Position numbers and translations under genes: made by a program. Under the pieces are notes generated by a model. It saw only the letters and a list, made by a program, of their open reading frames with translations. It did no database searches and was not told the DNA's origin. 64,000 nt of DNA, taken from Pogostemon cablin. Its lineage: Eukaryota > Streptophyta > Magnoliopsida > Lamiales > Lamiaceae. The stretch lies in assembly GCA_023678885.1 (NCBI GenBank), contig CM043005.1, forward strand, positions 6,996,314 to 7,060,313. Direction: 5' to 3'. The first letter of the stretch is position 1. The number at the start of each line of letters is the position of its first letter. Positions 1 to 13,300 of the stretch are shown in pieces.

Positions 1-680
1 GCCACCCATTTATGAGAAAATTCAATTAACCCCGCCTGAATGTGAGGAAGCATGTTAGAGTGTCTTGATTTAATAGTTGGAGGGGTGAAGTATGAACCCT
101 TAACTTAACTCTTTAGTAAGTGTCAATTATTAAAGATATGGTTTAAAAGATGTCACACCATAAACAAGCAGGTCAAAGTAAGTGTCAATTACTTCATTAA
201 AGATATGTTTAAGAGATGTCACACCATAAACAAGCAGGTCACAAGGCGCGTTCGATACGCACCTAGTTAGGCTCAAAAAGAAAGGCAGAGTAATATTGAG
301 GTGCAATGCTCATAACCTCGGCCGAGTAACATCTTAGGCACACTTTAATAACTAACAAGCAATATTGAGGTGCAAGGCTCATAGCCTAGGCCAAAGCACA
401 TTTTAGGCACACTTTATTATATGAATAATTCGTAATCAGAATACAAGAATTTGAGAGGGTAATATATTTTATTAAAAAAAGAACAAGTAAAAGTTCTTAA
501 ACGAGGGTGTTTTTGGTGTTTATTTTCCAAATTAAATGCAGATTAATCGGAATATTAATTGCCTGCTCCAAATACAGATGCAGTGAGCGTCCGGAGAAAG
601 ACCACATCATCAGTAGGAGTACCGATAAGCTGATAACTCTCTCTCTCTCTCTCTCGCTCTGCGTTCCTGAGAGGAGAGAA
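1..680. promoter_or_regulatory. Upstream region of the oxidoreductase gene, with two short tandem duplications
   Basis: No coding sequence is seen. About 118-240 contains a roughly 64-base unit twice (shared text around 'gatgtcacaccataaac'). About 291-415 contains a second, unrelated unit of about 69 bases twice (shared 'aatattgaggtgcaa' and 'ttaggcacacttta'). A CT microsatellite at about 637-655 lies just before the start codon and probably in the 5' leader, as is common for plant leaders. No convincing TATA box was chosen. Confidence 0.5.
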
Positions 681-3600
681 ATGGCGAGCTTTTGTTTGCA
701 ACTCAACACCAATCCCATCCATTTCACCATGGCTTTCGCACAAGAAACTCGCGAAAGAAAAAGCACCACTAGAATTGAGAAAGTCGAGCTCCCTGAAAAC
801 GTGAAAAGTTCCAGAATTCTGATTCTCGGGGGCACCGGAAGAGTTGGCGGTTCTACTGCCCTCGCCCTCTCCAAACTCTGCCCCGATCTTCGCCTCCTCA
901 TTGGTGGTCGGAACAGGTTTCAATTTGTGCGAGAACATCTCCTATTTCTGATCGTTCATTTCTTTAGGGTTTAAACTTCAACTGCATTATGCAACTTCTG
1001 GAAAGGATTGGAATTGGATTGTGTGTGAATATATCTCATCTCATCTTATGCGAAATTGTACTGAACTGTAATGTTTCATAATGGATTTGGAGCTCAGCTA
1101 GAGTGCTTTGATAATTAATGATTGATTAGATACCTCAAGGGGATATAAATAAGCATATGTTCTTAACTACTCCATGAGTTTTTACTTGTTGAAGACGATT
1201 CTTAGTTGGGCAAATCGACAGGGATAAAGGTGCTTCTATGGTGGCAAAGTTAGGCAACAGCACTGAATTTTGTGAAGTTGACATTAGTGATAGCAAATCG
1301 TTGGAAGCAGCTTTGCATGGTTTGTAATTCTTCCGAATGTCTTTCTAGTCAAGAACTTTGATTACTAGTGATGTCCTGATTCATTGTTTGTTATTATTAC
1401 GCAACCCTTCAAGAGTTGCAAACTACTTCAGTTTACTAGTACTATTATTTATGGCCCTCCATTAACTAGCCATGTGTAGGCGTGGATCTTGTCGTTCATA
1501 CCGCTGGGCCGTTTCAGCAAGCTGACAAGTGCTCTGTGCTTGAAGCTGCAATTCAGAACAAGGTGAGAGAAAGGTAATGAGCTAGCTTTAATTTCAGAAA
1601 CCCTTTATAATCTTATATTCTACACGTGATTGGAACCTTGTTTCTTGGCATGAGTTTGATGGAATTCATACTCAGGTTGCATATCTCGATGTGTGTGATG
1701 ACACGAGCTATTCATGGCGTGTGAAATCCTACATGAGCAGAGCGAGGGATGCGAATATTCCAGCAATAACAACTGGAGGAATTTACCCGGGAGTGAGCAA
1801 CGGTTCTGTTGCATTATCCTTGTAAAGCTATTGAATTCAGAAACCTCATGTTGCATGTACACAGCTTTATCAATTTGACCTTTACCGAAATGGCTGCAAC
1901 TTTTTTTGTTGTAATCATAGGGTTAACGTCGCAAGATACTTATAGATATGATTACATTCTGCTATGATTCCCCTGTTAGTTTTTGTAGTGGTTTTGTTAA
2001 ATGTCATTGCTAAATGATATCTTTAGGTAGTTCATACTTTATTGATACCTAGTTCTAATTTTTCACCTCTGACAAAGGCTCGAATTTAATTTTTTTTCCC
2101 TTCGAAGTAGAGCTTACTATCTGAAATTTAAGTTGATTATCACCATAAGTTACCACCTTTTCGTTTGATATAGCATTAGCTTTAGGGAATTTATTCATAT
2201 ATTATTTCTGTGTATTGTTATTACAGTGATGGCAGCAGAGTTAGTTCGTGCAGCAAAAACTGAAGGCAATGGTGAACCAGAAAGGTTGAGGTAATTGTTT
2301 CTTGTTATTGTAAAATATAATCTCTGATTCGATATCCCTTGGAAAATCCACTGAAAGTTGATTAATGAAAAGATAATCGTTTAAGACTGAAAACTATGGA
2401 GAGCTTGATCATGATACCATGAAGGTTGGGCATAGTGCCTGTTCTTTCCTTGCATTAAGCTCCATTAAGGTTATCATATAATAAAAAAGCATTGACTACA
2501 TCTTGTAACCACTGTATAATCTCAATAGATAAGGGGAAACAATATATTGACTTTTTTTTAGAAATCTATTATCATTCTTGTGCAATTAACATGCTAATTT
2601 CTTTCTCTTAGGTTCTACTACTATACTGCAGGTTCTGGTGGTGCTGGCCCGACCATATTATCAACTAGCTTCTTACTTCTTGGTGAGGAGGTAGTTGCTT
2701 ATAACAAAGGTTAGCTGTAGGCAACTTCTCCCTCTCTCTCAGTGCATATCATATGTGTTTATTGGTATTGACTAGATTTGTTAAATATGACAGGAGAGAA
2801 AATCAAACTGAAGCCTTATAGTGGAATGCGCAACATTGATTTTGGGCAAGGAATCGGAAAAAAGGATGTTTTCCTCTTGTAAGTTTCTTGTAAACATAAT
2901 TTGATCAGTATCAGCTATCTCACATAAAAGAATTTCCACGGGTTTCAGTGAGATATTACTTCTTGTCTATTAGGCAATTAGCTAGCCATGTTTCCGGTCT
3001 ATATGTATCGTAACTTGAACTAGTACATAGTTGCAGATTGCATGCCAGTGTCAAGATAACCTCTAGCTCTTCTCCGCAGTCAGTATGCTAAAACAATCTT
3101 TCCTTCAGGAATTTACCGGAGGTGAGAAGCATACATGAGGTCCTTGGAGTACCATCTGTCAGTGCACGGTTCGGAACCTCACCATTCATCTGGAATTGGG
3201 GAATGCTAGCCATGACATACTTGTTTCCACCTGTACGTAGATTGAAATCTTGAAACTGAATCACATCTTTATTTGGTAGAATATGTTGATCCCATTATAG
3301 GATACAACTAATGGTCGCCTGCAAAATAGTTCAAATAGGTGAGAACACTAAATCTCATGCATCCTTTTTCTAGGTAATTGAGAAATGAATTGATCTATAG
3401 AAAATGAATCAACCCAAACAACCCCTAATAGATCTTCTATCATGCATTTCAAATTATTACATCCAAATGCAACCTAGAACCATCTACATTTAACACCCAA
3501 GGAAAGTCACTAATGTGTTTTGCTGATTCACAGCTTAAAAACTGATTTCGTTAACCCTTATGGGTTTTATTTATGATGTCTTGAATAGATTCTTAATATT

Positions 3601-4510
3601 CATACATCTCCAGGAAATCTTGAGAGACAGAAGTAAAGTTCAACAATTGGTAGACTTGTTTGACCCTCTGGTTAGGGCAGTTGATGGAATTGCTGGAGAA
3701 AAGGTGTCGATGAGGGTAAATTCACATTTTTATGCTGTCCAATCCTATTTAAAGCAAATGATCTTGTCTTCCGAATTTCAACATATTCATTCGAAACAGG
3801 TTGATTTGGATTGTTCGGATGGAAGGACTAGAATAGGAATATTCAGCCACAAAAAACTATCCGAGTAAGTTTTCACTCCAAACACAGTAACTCTGAATTG
3901 ACCCACTGTGTTGCTAAATAGTTTCTTTCATTGTTATACATTCTACCAATTCATATTTTTCAGATCAGTGGGAATTTCGACAGCTGCATTTGTCCTGGCC
4001 ATTCTTGAAGGAAGCACGAAACCAGGAGTTTGGTTTCCGGAAGAGGTTTCCATTTATGATGTTAAATTGAACCTTGAAATAATACTCACCTACAATAGGT
4101 CTTAAAATATCCACAAGCAAAGCTTTAAGAAGCCTACCTAAAACTTTTACTAAGACCATACTTCTCTCTAATCGTAAACTTTTAAATGAGCCAGTCATTC
4201 AGTGGCATCCATGGTAAGAGATCAACAATGTAAACGTTTCTATTCTACTACGTCTCTTTTAACTTGTTCCATCTCTACACTTTGTAGCCGGAAGGTATTG
4301 CCGTTGAGGCGAGGGAAACTCTTCTAAATCGTGCTGCACAAGGAACAATCAATTTTATCATGAACAAGTAAGCTTGGCTACATAACAGATTACTATCCAT
4401 CCCTTCATCTTTTCAAATCAACTCTCGACTTAAATGTGGTTTCATCTGATAGGGCTCCCTGGATGGTTGAAACAGATCCTAAGGAATTGGGTTTTGGGAT
4501 TTACGATTGA
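681..4510 (+). CDS. Saccharopine-dehydrogenase-like NAD(P)-binding oxidoreductase (Arabidopsis At1g50450 type), 13 exons
   Basis: Exons: 681-916, 1222-1319, 1480-1562, 1676-1802, 2227-2290, 2612-2709, 2794-2878, 3109-3232, 3614-3715, 3800-3864, 3964-4045, 4288-4367, 4453-4510. They total 1302 nt, or 433 aa plus stop, and all junctions keep frame with GT/AG introns. The Rossmann dinucleotide-binding loop GGTGRVGG lies at residues 50-57, followed by the strand LRLLIGGRNR. Later exons read HTAGPFQQ, TTGGIYPGVSNVMAAE and PGVWFPEE, which I recognise from the plant homologue annotated as saccharopine dehydrogenase-like; lysine-catabolic activity is not shown. The first 30 or so residues are Ser/Thr/Arg-containing and could be an organelle transit peptide. 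ATG 681 is used because it opens the frame; an in-frame ATG at 729 is an alternative start. Length is close to the family norm and no break is seen. Confidence 0.9.
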
Positions 4511-5016
4511 GATTCTATCATGGTTGGTAGAACAAAATGGTAATTCACACTTTTTTTTTCTCTGTAATGCATAACTGAAGTAAGAATCACACCCAACTGC
4601 TGAGAGTGTATTTTAATAGGAAATCGGTGATATTTGATTCAATTCATTATTCTTTGACACCTGAATGTTAGCTTTGATGAGAATTGTTAATTTACACTTT
4701 TTTATTGCTATTATTATTTTAAGAGATCACCTACATATTTTGAATTGTTTTGATATCGATTTTAAAATATGTAAAATTGTACTAATACCTATCTATTTCG
4801 TCTTTTAACAAATACTATATACTTTCATACAACCCATTGTAGGTGTTTTTTTTAGTTACTCTTTTATATTATAGACTAATAATCTTTACACATTTGTATG
4901 AAAAATTACTATACATATTTAAAGAGTAGTAGACTGTCAAGCAGAAAAATAAGTAGTTTCTCATATAGTAGAAAAATAAGATACTATAAGATTCCCCTCA
5001 AAACATACAAGTATTA
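4511..5016. other. 3' flank of the oxidoreductase gene, no gene seen
   Basis: AT-rich sequence after the stop codon, probably including the 3' UTR. No ORF with family resemblance and no clear repeat was seen before the MITE at 5017. Confidence 0.4.
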
Positions 5017-5224
5017 GAAGCCATTTGGTACGAATTCCTCGATCGGATGACAATGGGTATCACTAAGGAATTAATGACAATGAGATTGAAGGGTGTTGAG
5101 TAGTTATTGAATCAATGAAAGTGATTGAGGAATTTTGATCCTGCTTCACCAACCAAGCATAAACAATGAAAATTAACATGTATCTATTCTAATTACCCCT
5201 CCACTACCCCAACCAAGCAGCTCC
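5017..5224. mobile_element. Degenerate Tourist/PIF-Harbinger-like MITE
   Basis: The left end GAAGCCATTTGGTACG and the reverse complement of the right end, GGAGCTGCTTGGTTGG, are imperfect inverted repeats of the 'TTTGGT' type seen in Tourist MITEs. TTA precedes the left end and TAA follows the right end, so the target duplication is not clean. No coding capacity. Confidence 0.45.
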
Positions 5225-6837
5225 TAAGTCTTTATATTATTCCACCAGTCCCTAGTATTATTTTCATTGTCTCATCATTTAAGCACCTTTTTTAAAAAAG
5301 CAAACACTTGTGTGATAGTATTTCACGGTATGAGTTTCGTGAAACGAATAAAAAGTGATAATATTTTAATAGAAAATAATATTTAATTGATGAAGATAAA
5401 AACAGTGTAATGAATTATTTTATAAACAATTTATAATATAAATGGAAAGTTATATCATTTTTAATTTATAATGATAATATCTTTGAACAAAAGTGACATT
5501 TAATTAAAAATAAGTGTTGCAATTCTAAAACTGGTAACATAACACAATATTAATATGTTCATAATATCAATTTTATAAAATTATTACTACCCCTTCATTC
5601 CAAAATAATTACGCGCTTTTTTAGTTGTCATCTTCAAATAACTTGCAACCCTAAAGATAGAAGCAACACAATTTCAATGCCCTCACAATATTATAATATT
5701 AAAAAAATATCACATTTTTTTTACAAACGATTTTATTAAAATCAATTATATTACACTTTATTTAATTACATTACAAAAATAAAAATAAAAAGAATCCCTA
5801 CTTTAGTTATATCATTTCACTAAAAATCATTTTTCTATTAACTTCCCTCTTCCTCCTAAAAAAAATTCTTAAGTTTCGTGCAAGTCTGTGCAAGTATTTT
5901 GAAGAGAGTGCTTTTTTAACAATAAGTGAATTATTTTATTAATTTTCTCATTGAATAACCCAATATTATTTTACATTATATATTTTAAAAATATACTTTT
6001 TCTATCTTCAAAATACATGCATATCTTTGGTAACACGAAGTTTAATAAAGTTATAACATTTTTTTATTATATAAAAAGAAAAAGAGTATTTTGAGTAATT
6101 TAATGGAATAAAGCGTATAATATAATTAATTTTGATTAAATTATAGTACATAAAAAGAATGTAATTTTTTTATAATATTGTTGATATTGTAATGGTGTAA
6201 ACATTGTGTGCATCTTTTTTAGTGCCAGATGTGGAGGGAGATCGAAGGCGAACATTTGGTGAGTCAATCTTTTAGATCAAACCAACGGGATAGTGAATAT
6301 AATTTTGAGTGTGCAAGTACAAGGATACTCATAATGTGATATCTGAATCGATGGTCAATTGGAATACAAGTAATGTTTTGTTAATAACATAATATTTTCA
6401 CACTTCATTTGTTTTTCTTTTTAGATTGAAGTGACTCATTATTTTATTTTATTTAAATTTATTTACGGAAATAATGAATCATCTGCTAATATGGGTAAGA
6501 ACTCTGAATTTTAAAATTCCATATTAAAGGTATATCATAGTTGTTAATGTGGTTTTTCTTTTCTATGTTCCTTTTGATATCCATCCATCATAAAAAAGAG
6601 TAGGTATGCATAGTCTAAAATCTAAATCCTACTCTTTATGAATTTGTTTGATAGTTTCTTGATCTCTATTTGTGGTTCTTAAGTGCGGCAGCAATCCAAT
6701 CTTCCTTTGGATTTCTTTAATTTTAACAGATTTCATTGAGTTATTTTTCTTAATCCACTTCTCAGCATACGCATACAAAAACTCCCATACGAGTATTTTG
6801 TTGTCTAATTCGTACACATTTTCCAATCATTGAGTTA

Positions 6838-6878
<41 letters not shown>

Positions 6879-6880
6879 TA
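5225..6880. other. AT-rich intergenic DNA, no gene seen
   Basis: Very AT-rich with several short degenerate MITE-like stretches, for example 'ttcattccaaaataattacg' near 5585. A short open frame at 6629-6826 (-) has no recognisable domain. An (AT)n run sits at about 6844-6874, directly before the next MITE. Confidence 0.4.
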
Positions 6881-7417
6881 CTCCCTCTACCATCCTTAAC
6901 GTATCCATTTTATTATTTTGAGTCTTTATTTTAATGTATCAAATTTCCTTTATAGACATATAAGACTCACACAAATTACTAATACAATTAAAATATGGAT
7001 CTCATCGGGAGCGGATCTAGAAATCCACAATGGGTGGGCTAAGTTTATTAAAAATATTATATATATATATATATATATATATTAATTAAAAAAATATACA
7101 ATTAAAGGTGGATTGGTATGGGCTAAATTTTAATATTTATTGTAATGGGTGGGCTTAAAAATAATTTTGAAATTCTTTATGATGGACTTAAAATATTTTT
7201 GGAGTGAGATATACTTCGAAAAACCAAATTATTTACATATATTATAATGGGCTCTTGGTGGGCACTCATGGGCTTGAGTCCGGGGCTGCCTCCATGTAGA
7301 TCCGCCTCTGGATCTAACACTATCCACTAATACAATTACCCACTACACATAAAATAATAATACTCCTTAATTCAGGTACAAAAAGTAAATTAGTACATTG
7401 ACAATGGTCAGAGGGAG
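6881..7417. mobile_element. Stowaway-type MITE interrupted by a hAT-type MITE
   Basis: The left end is CTCCCTCTACCATCC and the right end is the inverted form, with TGGTCAGAGGGAG, flanked by TA on both sides. A separate TIR element occupies 7006-7310, so this Stowaway copy is older than that insertion. Confidence 0.6.
7006..7310. mobile_element. hAT-type MITE nested in the Stowaway copy
   Basis: Ends CGGGAGCGGATCTA and TAGATCCGCCTCTG are near-perfect inverted repeats of the CAG.GGCGGA type. The flanks GATCTCAT and GATCTAAC look like a decayed 8-bp target duplication. Internal text (GGGTGGGCTAAG, GGGCTCTTGGTGG) matches the better-preserved element at 56922-57329 in inverse order. An (AT)n run at about 7058-7081 lies inside. 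Confidence 0.6.
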
Positions 7418-7484
7418 TATATATATACTTGGTACATCTAGCGTTAATGTATACGTTTGTTTTTTGCACGTAAATTAAGAGATA

Positions 7485-7742
7485 CTCTCTCCATCCGCTT
7501 CTAAGGTGTCAATTTTACTATTTTTTGTGTCCGGTTCAAAGGTATCAATTTTTTATATTTAGTAAAAAAGTACAAATTTTACTATTTTTGGTGTCCGGTT
7601 CAAAAGTATCAATTTCCCCTATTTAGTAAAAAAGTACACAATATGGTCCACAACTTCCCTCTAATATCCACTTTACATATAATAATACTCCTTAATCCAC
7701 GTGCAAAAATCAAACGGACACCTTAGAACCGGACGGAGGGAG
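7485..7742. mobile_element. Stowaway-type MITE with an internal duplication
   Basis: Left CTCTCTCCATCCGCTTC and right GAACCGGACGGAGGGAG are inverted repeats flanked by TA. The left half holds a roughly 70-base unit twice (GTGTCCGGTTCAAA followed by TATTTAGTAAAAAAGTAC). Confidence 0.7.
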
Positions 7743-7754
7743 TATAATATTTTA

Positions 7755-8017
7755 CTTCCTCCGTCCCATAACACTTTTCACATTTATTGTTCTATGTTGT
7801 TTAAGAAAAACTGTACTTTTTGACCAACTTTATTAACTTTGGAGGGTATTGTAGTATTTTTAGGTAATAAAAAAATATAAAGTAATGATATGTGTTTGAA
7901 AAATGAGTGGTAATTTTGAAATTAAAGTAACTTTTGATGTTTATTTTTTGGGGTGTGAAAGGTTCTGTGGGACAAACAAATGAGAAAAGTGTGAAAAGTA
8001 TTATGGAACGGCGGGAG
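7755..8017. mobile_element. Stowaway-type MITE
   Basis: Left CTTCCTCCGTCCCATAACAC and right GTATTATGGAACGGCGGGAG form inverted ends with TA on both sides. It starts about ten bases from the end of the preceding copy, so two copies sit back to back. Confidence 0.7.
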
Positions 8018-8547
8018 TATTAGATAGTGGATTGAGAAATATAATAGTATAATATAATGTGTAGTGAGTAGTTGTATTTTATTATTGTGTGTGAGCCCTA
8101 TGTGAAATAATTAATTATTTTGTATGGGTCCTAGTTGACAAAAAAGTGAAATATAAACCTTAATTTGATACAAACCAAAATGGAAAACATGAACCTTAAC
8201 ACGGAACGAAGAAAGTATTATAGTGTATACATATTAGAGATATTTCTTTTTAAGCAGTGAAAATATAATAAAATGAATTGAAAAAAGTTTGATCAAAAGA
8301 AAATAATAATTAATATGGGATAGTTAAATGAATTTAAATTAATATTAATAAATGTAAAATTATATTGCACAATACCGTATAACCTTGGTTTGAATAGATT
8401 TTCTATCCCATGAAAATCTCTCAAAAATCTCTATTTTTCTGCCAAACTAACGTAATACTACTAATTTTTTAATATTAATTAATCAGTTGTAAGATTTCTT
8501 GATTCCAAATCAATCTATTCCAAGAATTTATTTGTCGAAATATTTAT

Positions 8548-8925
8548 TTGATATCAAGATTAATTTTGCACAATATAATTTTCTTTACATATTTTTCCAT
8601 AAATAATTATGCACAATTAGTGAATGATTTTGCACAACATAAATTGTGTACATATTCTCCGATGAATGACGTGAATAAGTCTGCACAATGCATGATAAAT
8701 TTAGCACAACCAGTGAATAATTTTGCAACAATGCACAATGTATGATTAATTCAACACAACCAGTAAAGAATTTTGCACAACATAATTTTATTTGTCTATT
8801 TCTCCGATGAACGATGGCGTGAATAATTCTAAACAACTACTCCGTATTAAATAATTTTGTACAACTAGTAAATAATTCTGCATAATTATAAATAATTTAG
8901 CACAATCAATGAATAAATCTGCACT
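8548..8925. repeat. Diverged tandem repeat with GCACAAC motif
   Basis: The phrase 'ttttgcacaac', or close variants such as 'tagcacaaccagtgaataa', recurs about ten times at irregular spacing. A longer unit containing 'ctccgatgaa' appears twice (about 8660 and 8800). Open frames on both strands here are by-products of the repeat. Confidence 0.5.
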
Positions 8926-8945
8926 GACATAACTTAATTAATTTT

Positions 8946-9460
8946 TATGATAATTGAAATACATTCAATAATCAAAATCCATGTTCTGTTTATTCCCCCT
9001 CTCTCTCTCAAACGTTGTCGTTTCTCTCTCCTTTGTTTGTTTCCATCTATCTCTGATAATGAGAATAACGGCAAGAATCAATTAAATTGCTTGATCGAAA
9101 CCCTCACTCAGCAAGCAAACACCAAAATTACAGAATTCATTTTACGGCAAGATAATGTCTTCTGGATTCTCTGGCGGCAGCCCTGAATTCTTCACCGGTG
9201 GTGGGAGAATCACAGGAATTCTCCCTGACACGGGTGCGCAGATCCGGCAAACAGAATTGACACGGGAGCATGTTCGTAGCAGCAGTAGATCTGGGCGTCT
9301 TAGATGAGAAGAGAAAAGTTGGGACGAAGGGGGAGAGAAATTTATTATCGTTCCTTGACATAAAAATAGGAAGGTGGTTGAGCAATAGATAAAATCCAAA
9401 TTTTCAATATTTAATTAATATTAAGGTTATTTTAGGTATGTCATTATAATGATAAATTTT
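8946..9460 (+). other. 5'-leader-like stretch and a short unassigned ORF (9154-9306)
   Basis: A CT-rich tract at about 8995-9050 is followed by a less AT-rich block. ATG at 9154 opens a 50-codon frame ending at 9306, Gly/Ser-rich at its start (MSSGFSGGSPEFFTGGG). I do not recognise the protein. It could be a stranded first exon of a host gene or chance. Confidence 0.25.
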
Positions 9461-10303
9461 AAGGTGCGAATCTCACGGTAATTTCACCTAATATTGTGTA
9501 TTTGAAAGTAATTAATCCTAAAAAAGATCGATTAACCAAAATATCTAATCGAAATAATTCAGTTCGGTTTATATTGATTTTGTAAAAGATTGGTTCGATT
9601 TTTAATTTTTTAAAATATTTCAGTTCGGTTACCGAATTGCCCGATGCAATAACACCTTGAGTATGCGGCAGTCGAAGTAAGTAAAAAAAAATCTTTATGT
9701 CCATGAAAGTTAAAAAAAACTAAAATCATGACAAATCAAAAAATAACTTTTCCTGATATCCTTGAAAGTCAAACTGTGAACTTCAATCAGAAACGAATAG
9801 AGTATTTGTTGTGAGGGTTATATTTATTAAAATATAGAGTATTTGTTATGTGAGGGTTATATTTTTTAACATATAATGTATGGATAGATTATTCATTTTG
9901 AAATATTTACCATTTTTTTCAAATTTGAAGTGTAGTAAAATAAATAATTGAGAAAATATGATGAATGTAATGAGATGGCAGGTGATTTTCATCTCATGTA
10001 GGCTTTTGTCAACACAAAAGGAATATCCACTGCAAATGGTGCATTTGAATATAAGAGCATTGTTTTAACGGTTCATTCTCATAGTAGATAACAGCTTGAG
10101 TATGTGGTGGCAGGTAAACAGCACATCCCCACTAAGATAAATGAGAACATACTAATCCACCATCTCACATTATCAGCATTTCCAAAAAGGGGCACCAAAT
10201 TCATATCTACATGCGCCATATCCAAAACGCTGTTCAACAGAGAACAAAGACAGATGGATTATCCCAAGTAGCAATCCATCTCAAAATGTTTTAGTCTACT
10301 TTG
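9461..10303. other. Intergenic DNA downstream of the SUVR gene
   Basis: No recognisable gene. A short direct repeat 'gagtatttgtt..gtgagggttatatt' occurs at about 9799 and 9837. The last few hundred bases probably contain the 3' UTR of the minus-strand SUVR gene. Confidence 0.35.
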
Positions 10304-13300
10304 TCACCACGATTCTGGCTTCTTCCTGCAGCAGAGAGAGAGAGAGAGAGTCAGCTATCTACATTCTAGAATCCAGATAACATCCTCCAAATCATACATT
10401 TAACATGCTGCATAACTTGTACCAAAGTGTGTGTAGACAATACTTTGATTTATATTCACAAACACATACGTCCATAATGTGGATGCAATAAATTTTAAGC
10501 ACAAAAGTAGTAATACGGGACAGATGAGCCGAGGCTGTGCACGGAGGTTTATCTCAGCCCCCGACAAAGGCGCAGATGTGCCTAAGCAGTGTGCATGGGA
10601 GCATGCCTCAGCATTCGATGGGAACATTGATTAAATTATTAATTCATAATTATGAATTACCAAATAGAGGTGTTAAGTTACCTCTTCAGAGGCTTGCGGT
10701 CTCTACAGAAATTGCTACCACAAAGGCACTGAAATTGCTTCACAGGATGATAGAAGTCAGTTCCATAGTCCTGCATTACATTTAATAAATGTTAATACAG
10801 CTAGTACATCTATGAGATTCCAAAAACAAAACAAAAAAAGAAAGAATAAATCAAACTTGTGTCGAGCATATAAGCTAGGGAGTCCTAACTTCACCCAAGA
10901 CCATGGTCGAAGGTAAATGGTTAACCCCTACTTAAATCCCCTTCTACACTTTTGTGAGGAACAGATGTGGGATAGCATAATAATCCTTCCCCCTTCAAAC
11001 ATGACGACCGTGGCTATAATGGGCGGCAATCCACATGCGAAGGCCCACAACTACGGGTAGCAACCCCCCTCGAGCACACATTCGGGGTGACAACCCGTAA
11101 GCCCATCATTGGGCCCCTTTCTATAGCCCGTTTGGTAGATCGGATCAAATTGTTAGGCATATAAACTAGGGAGTCCTAATTTAGCCCAAAACCATGATCA
11201 AAAGTAAAGGATTGACCCCCACATAAATGTCTTTCCACACTTAAGTGAGCAATTGATCTGGTATATCATAACTATTAGTTTGTAATCAATATATTTCAAC
11301 TTGTAGTCGATATAACAAATTCAAGGACATGTTTCAATAATGCATTAAATGAAAGGTGATGATAAACTAACCCAAGTTAACTCTTCAAAAGCATCAACTT
11401 TTCTAGTAGTGAAGAAAGCTAGCTGCAAAAAACAAATACTTACTGCACATATATCTTGATCAAACAATGAAAGGTAAAAGGATTGAGGGAAAAGATATCT
11501 GCTAATTAATGTGAACATTATTCTGACATACATGGTAATAACTATGATCAGGAGTCTCCACTTCAACAGGAATTTCCACCAAGTTAGCATCAAAACACCT
11601 AAGCAACAAAAGGGGTAGAATGTTCTATTAAATTCCTAATTATTTCTGAAACGATGCAGAGAACTCCATAGTCCAGGCAGCAATTTGTAAAGGAGTCAAA
11701 GGCCAAATGATTAAGATTTACTTCTTGCATCATCAGTTTGTAAATGAGTCGTGACATTTTAAAACTAATTGATAAACGGTGAAATACTTGCATCAGTATA
11801 CAGTAGACAGTTCTAGCACCAACAAAGATATGAGAATCTTAATGAGCTACCATCAAAGATTACTTGGAAGAGAACTAAATTGAAGTCACTGAAAATAGAA
11901 GCAGTGTTCTGTTTTCCAAAAACTATAATAACCTAGTAAGATGTTATGTCAAAGCACATTATGTTAACATATGTGATATCTAATTGACTGAAATTATAAA
12001 TTCACTATTGATAGTAGAGAACAATATTGAAATTACTTTGTTATCTATACCAAGCAGACGTCCAAGGCATGTTCGCAGACTCAACTAACAGGGTGAGGAT
12101 CACTCTTATTTCAAACACTACCTCTAACAGCATTTAAAAAAAAAAGAAGAAAAAGAAGGGATTCTGCCTTTTTCATAGAGGTTGCAAACACCCCCTAAGC
12201 AAGCTTTCAAAAAAAAAAAACACCCTCTTAGCAAAAATATATGTTATATTAAAGTACCAACTAAATTATAGCAAATTTTTTTGAAAGCTATATAAAGAGA
12301 TAAAATGATTAAACTATTTACATCAAATCAGACATAATGAAAGCCAAAATATAAATTCATTTATCCTTAATTTGGGTTCTTTAGAACAAACATCAAAGCC
12401 TACGATATAGATATAAGTAGAATATTCTTATCATCTTCAAAGGCAACCCTCCGTGTCACTACTACGATCATATTATATGAGCATGGTATCAATTCCAGTT
12501 TTAAACAAAATATTCAGCCACAACTGCAATAAATCATAATGAACTTAATTCTGAAATTGAAATGATGTCAAAAGAAAGTGTTGCATTTATGATACATCAA
12601 AAGACCACCTGTGATTAATGAACCTAGAAACATTTCCGTAAACTGTTGCATCCAGACAAAGTGCCTCTTCATCCTTCAAGACACCTTTAGAACTCCAATC
12701 TGCATCCAGTAGAACAGGGTAGGCAAGCTTCTCAGCAGAATTTTGCAAATTTCTTTTAAATGACTCCCTGCTGGTGATCACTTCTCCAACGTATTCACAG
12801 ATAAAAGCACCTTTTGGTATATCTTCCAAGGTTCTAAGACCCCAACCCTTTTGTGAGGGAGTTCTAAACACCTGAAGCAAATGCAAGGGTATACCATTCT
12901 ATCAGTATAATCATATCTCATTGTAGCTTCAAAAATACAGCTAAAACTACAAGGAAGATTTATAAATCTCATCTTATTTTTGCATTTTTCTCATATTTCT
13001 AACAGCATAAATAAGAAAGTAACATTAAAAATGAAATTTTAAATTGCTAGAGATTTTTTACCAATATTTTATCGCAAAAAGAGAAGTAAAAACTGGAAGA
13101 AATTAAAATACCTGCATCTTTGCTGTTATTCCTCGCTGAACAACACGATTTCCACAATTAATGCCGCAGCCACATTTATACCAGCACTCTCTTACGAAAT
13201 TCCTCATTATGTGGCCCTTACATTTGCAAGATAAGACAGTACCTTTGCATCTTTCAATGGGGCAATCCTGACAATAGTAAAGATTGCGCCGTATAACAGA

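Noticed and set aside
497..938. Overlapping minus-strand open frames over the first exon of the oxidoreductase gene
   Set aside because: They are shadows of the plus-strand coding exon and its CT-rich leader; no domain text is seen.
8548..8925. CRISPR-like array from the regularly recurring GCACAAC motif
   Set aside because: Repeats are diverged, spacing is irregular and the sequence is a plant nuclear genome; there are no cas genes.
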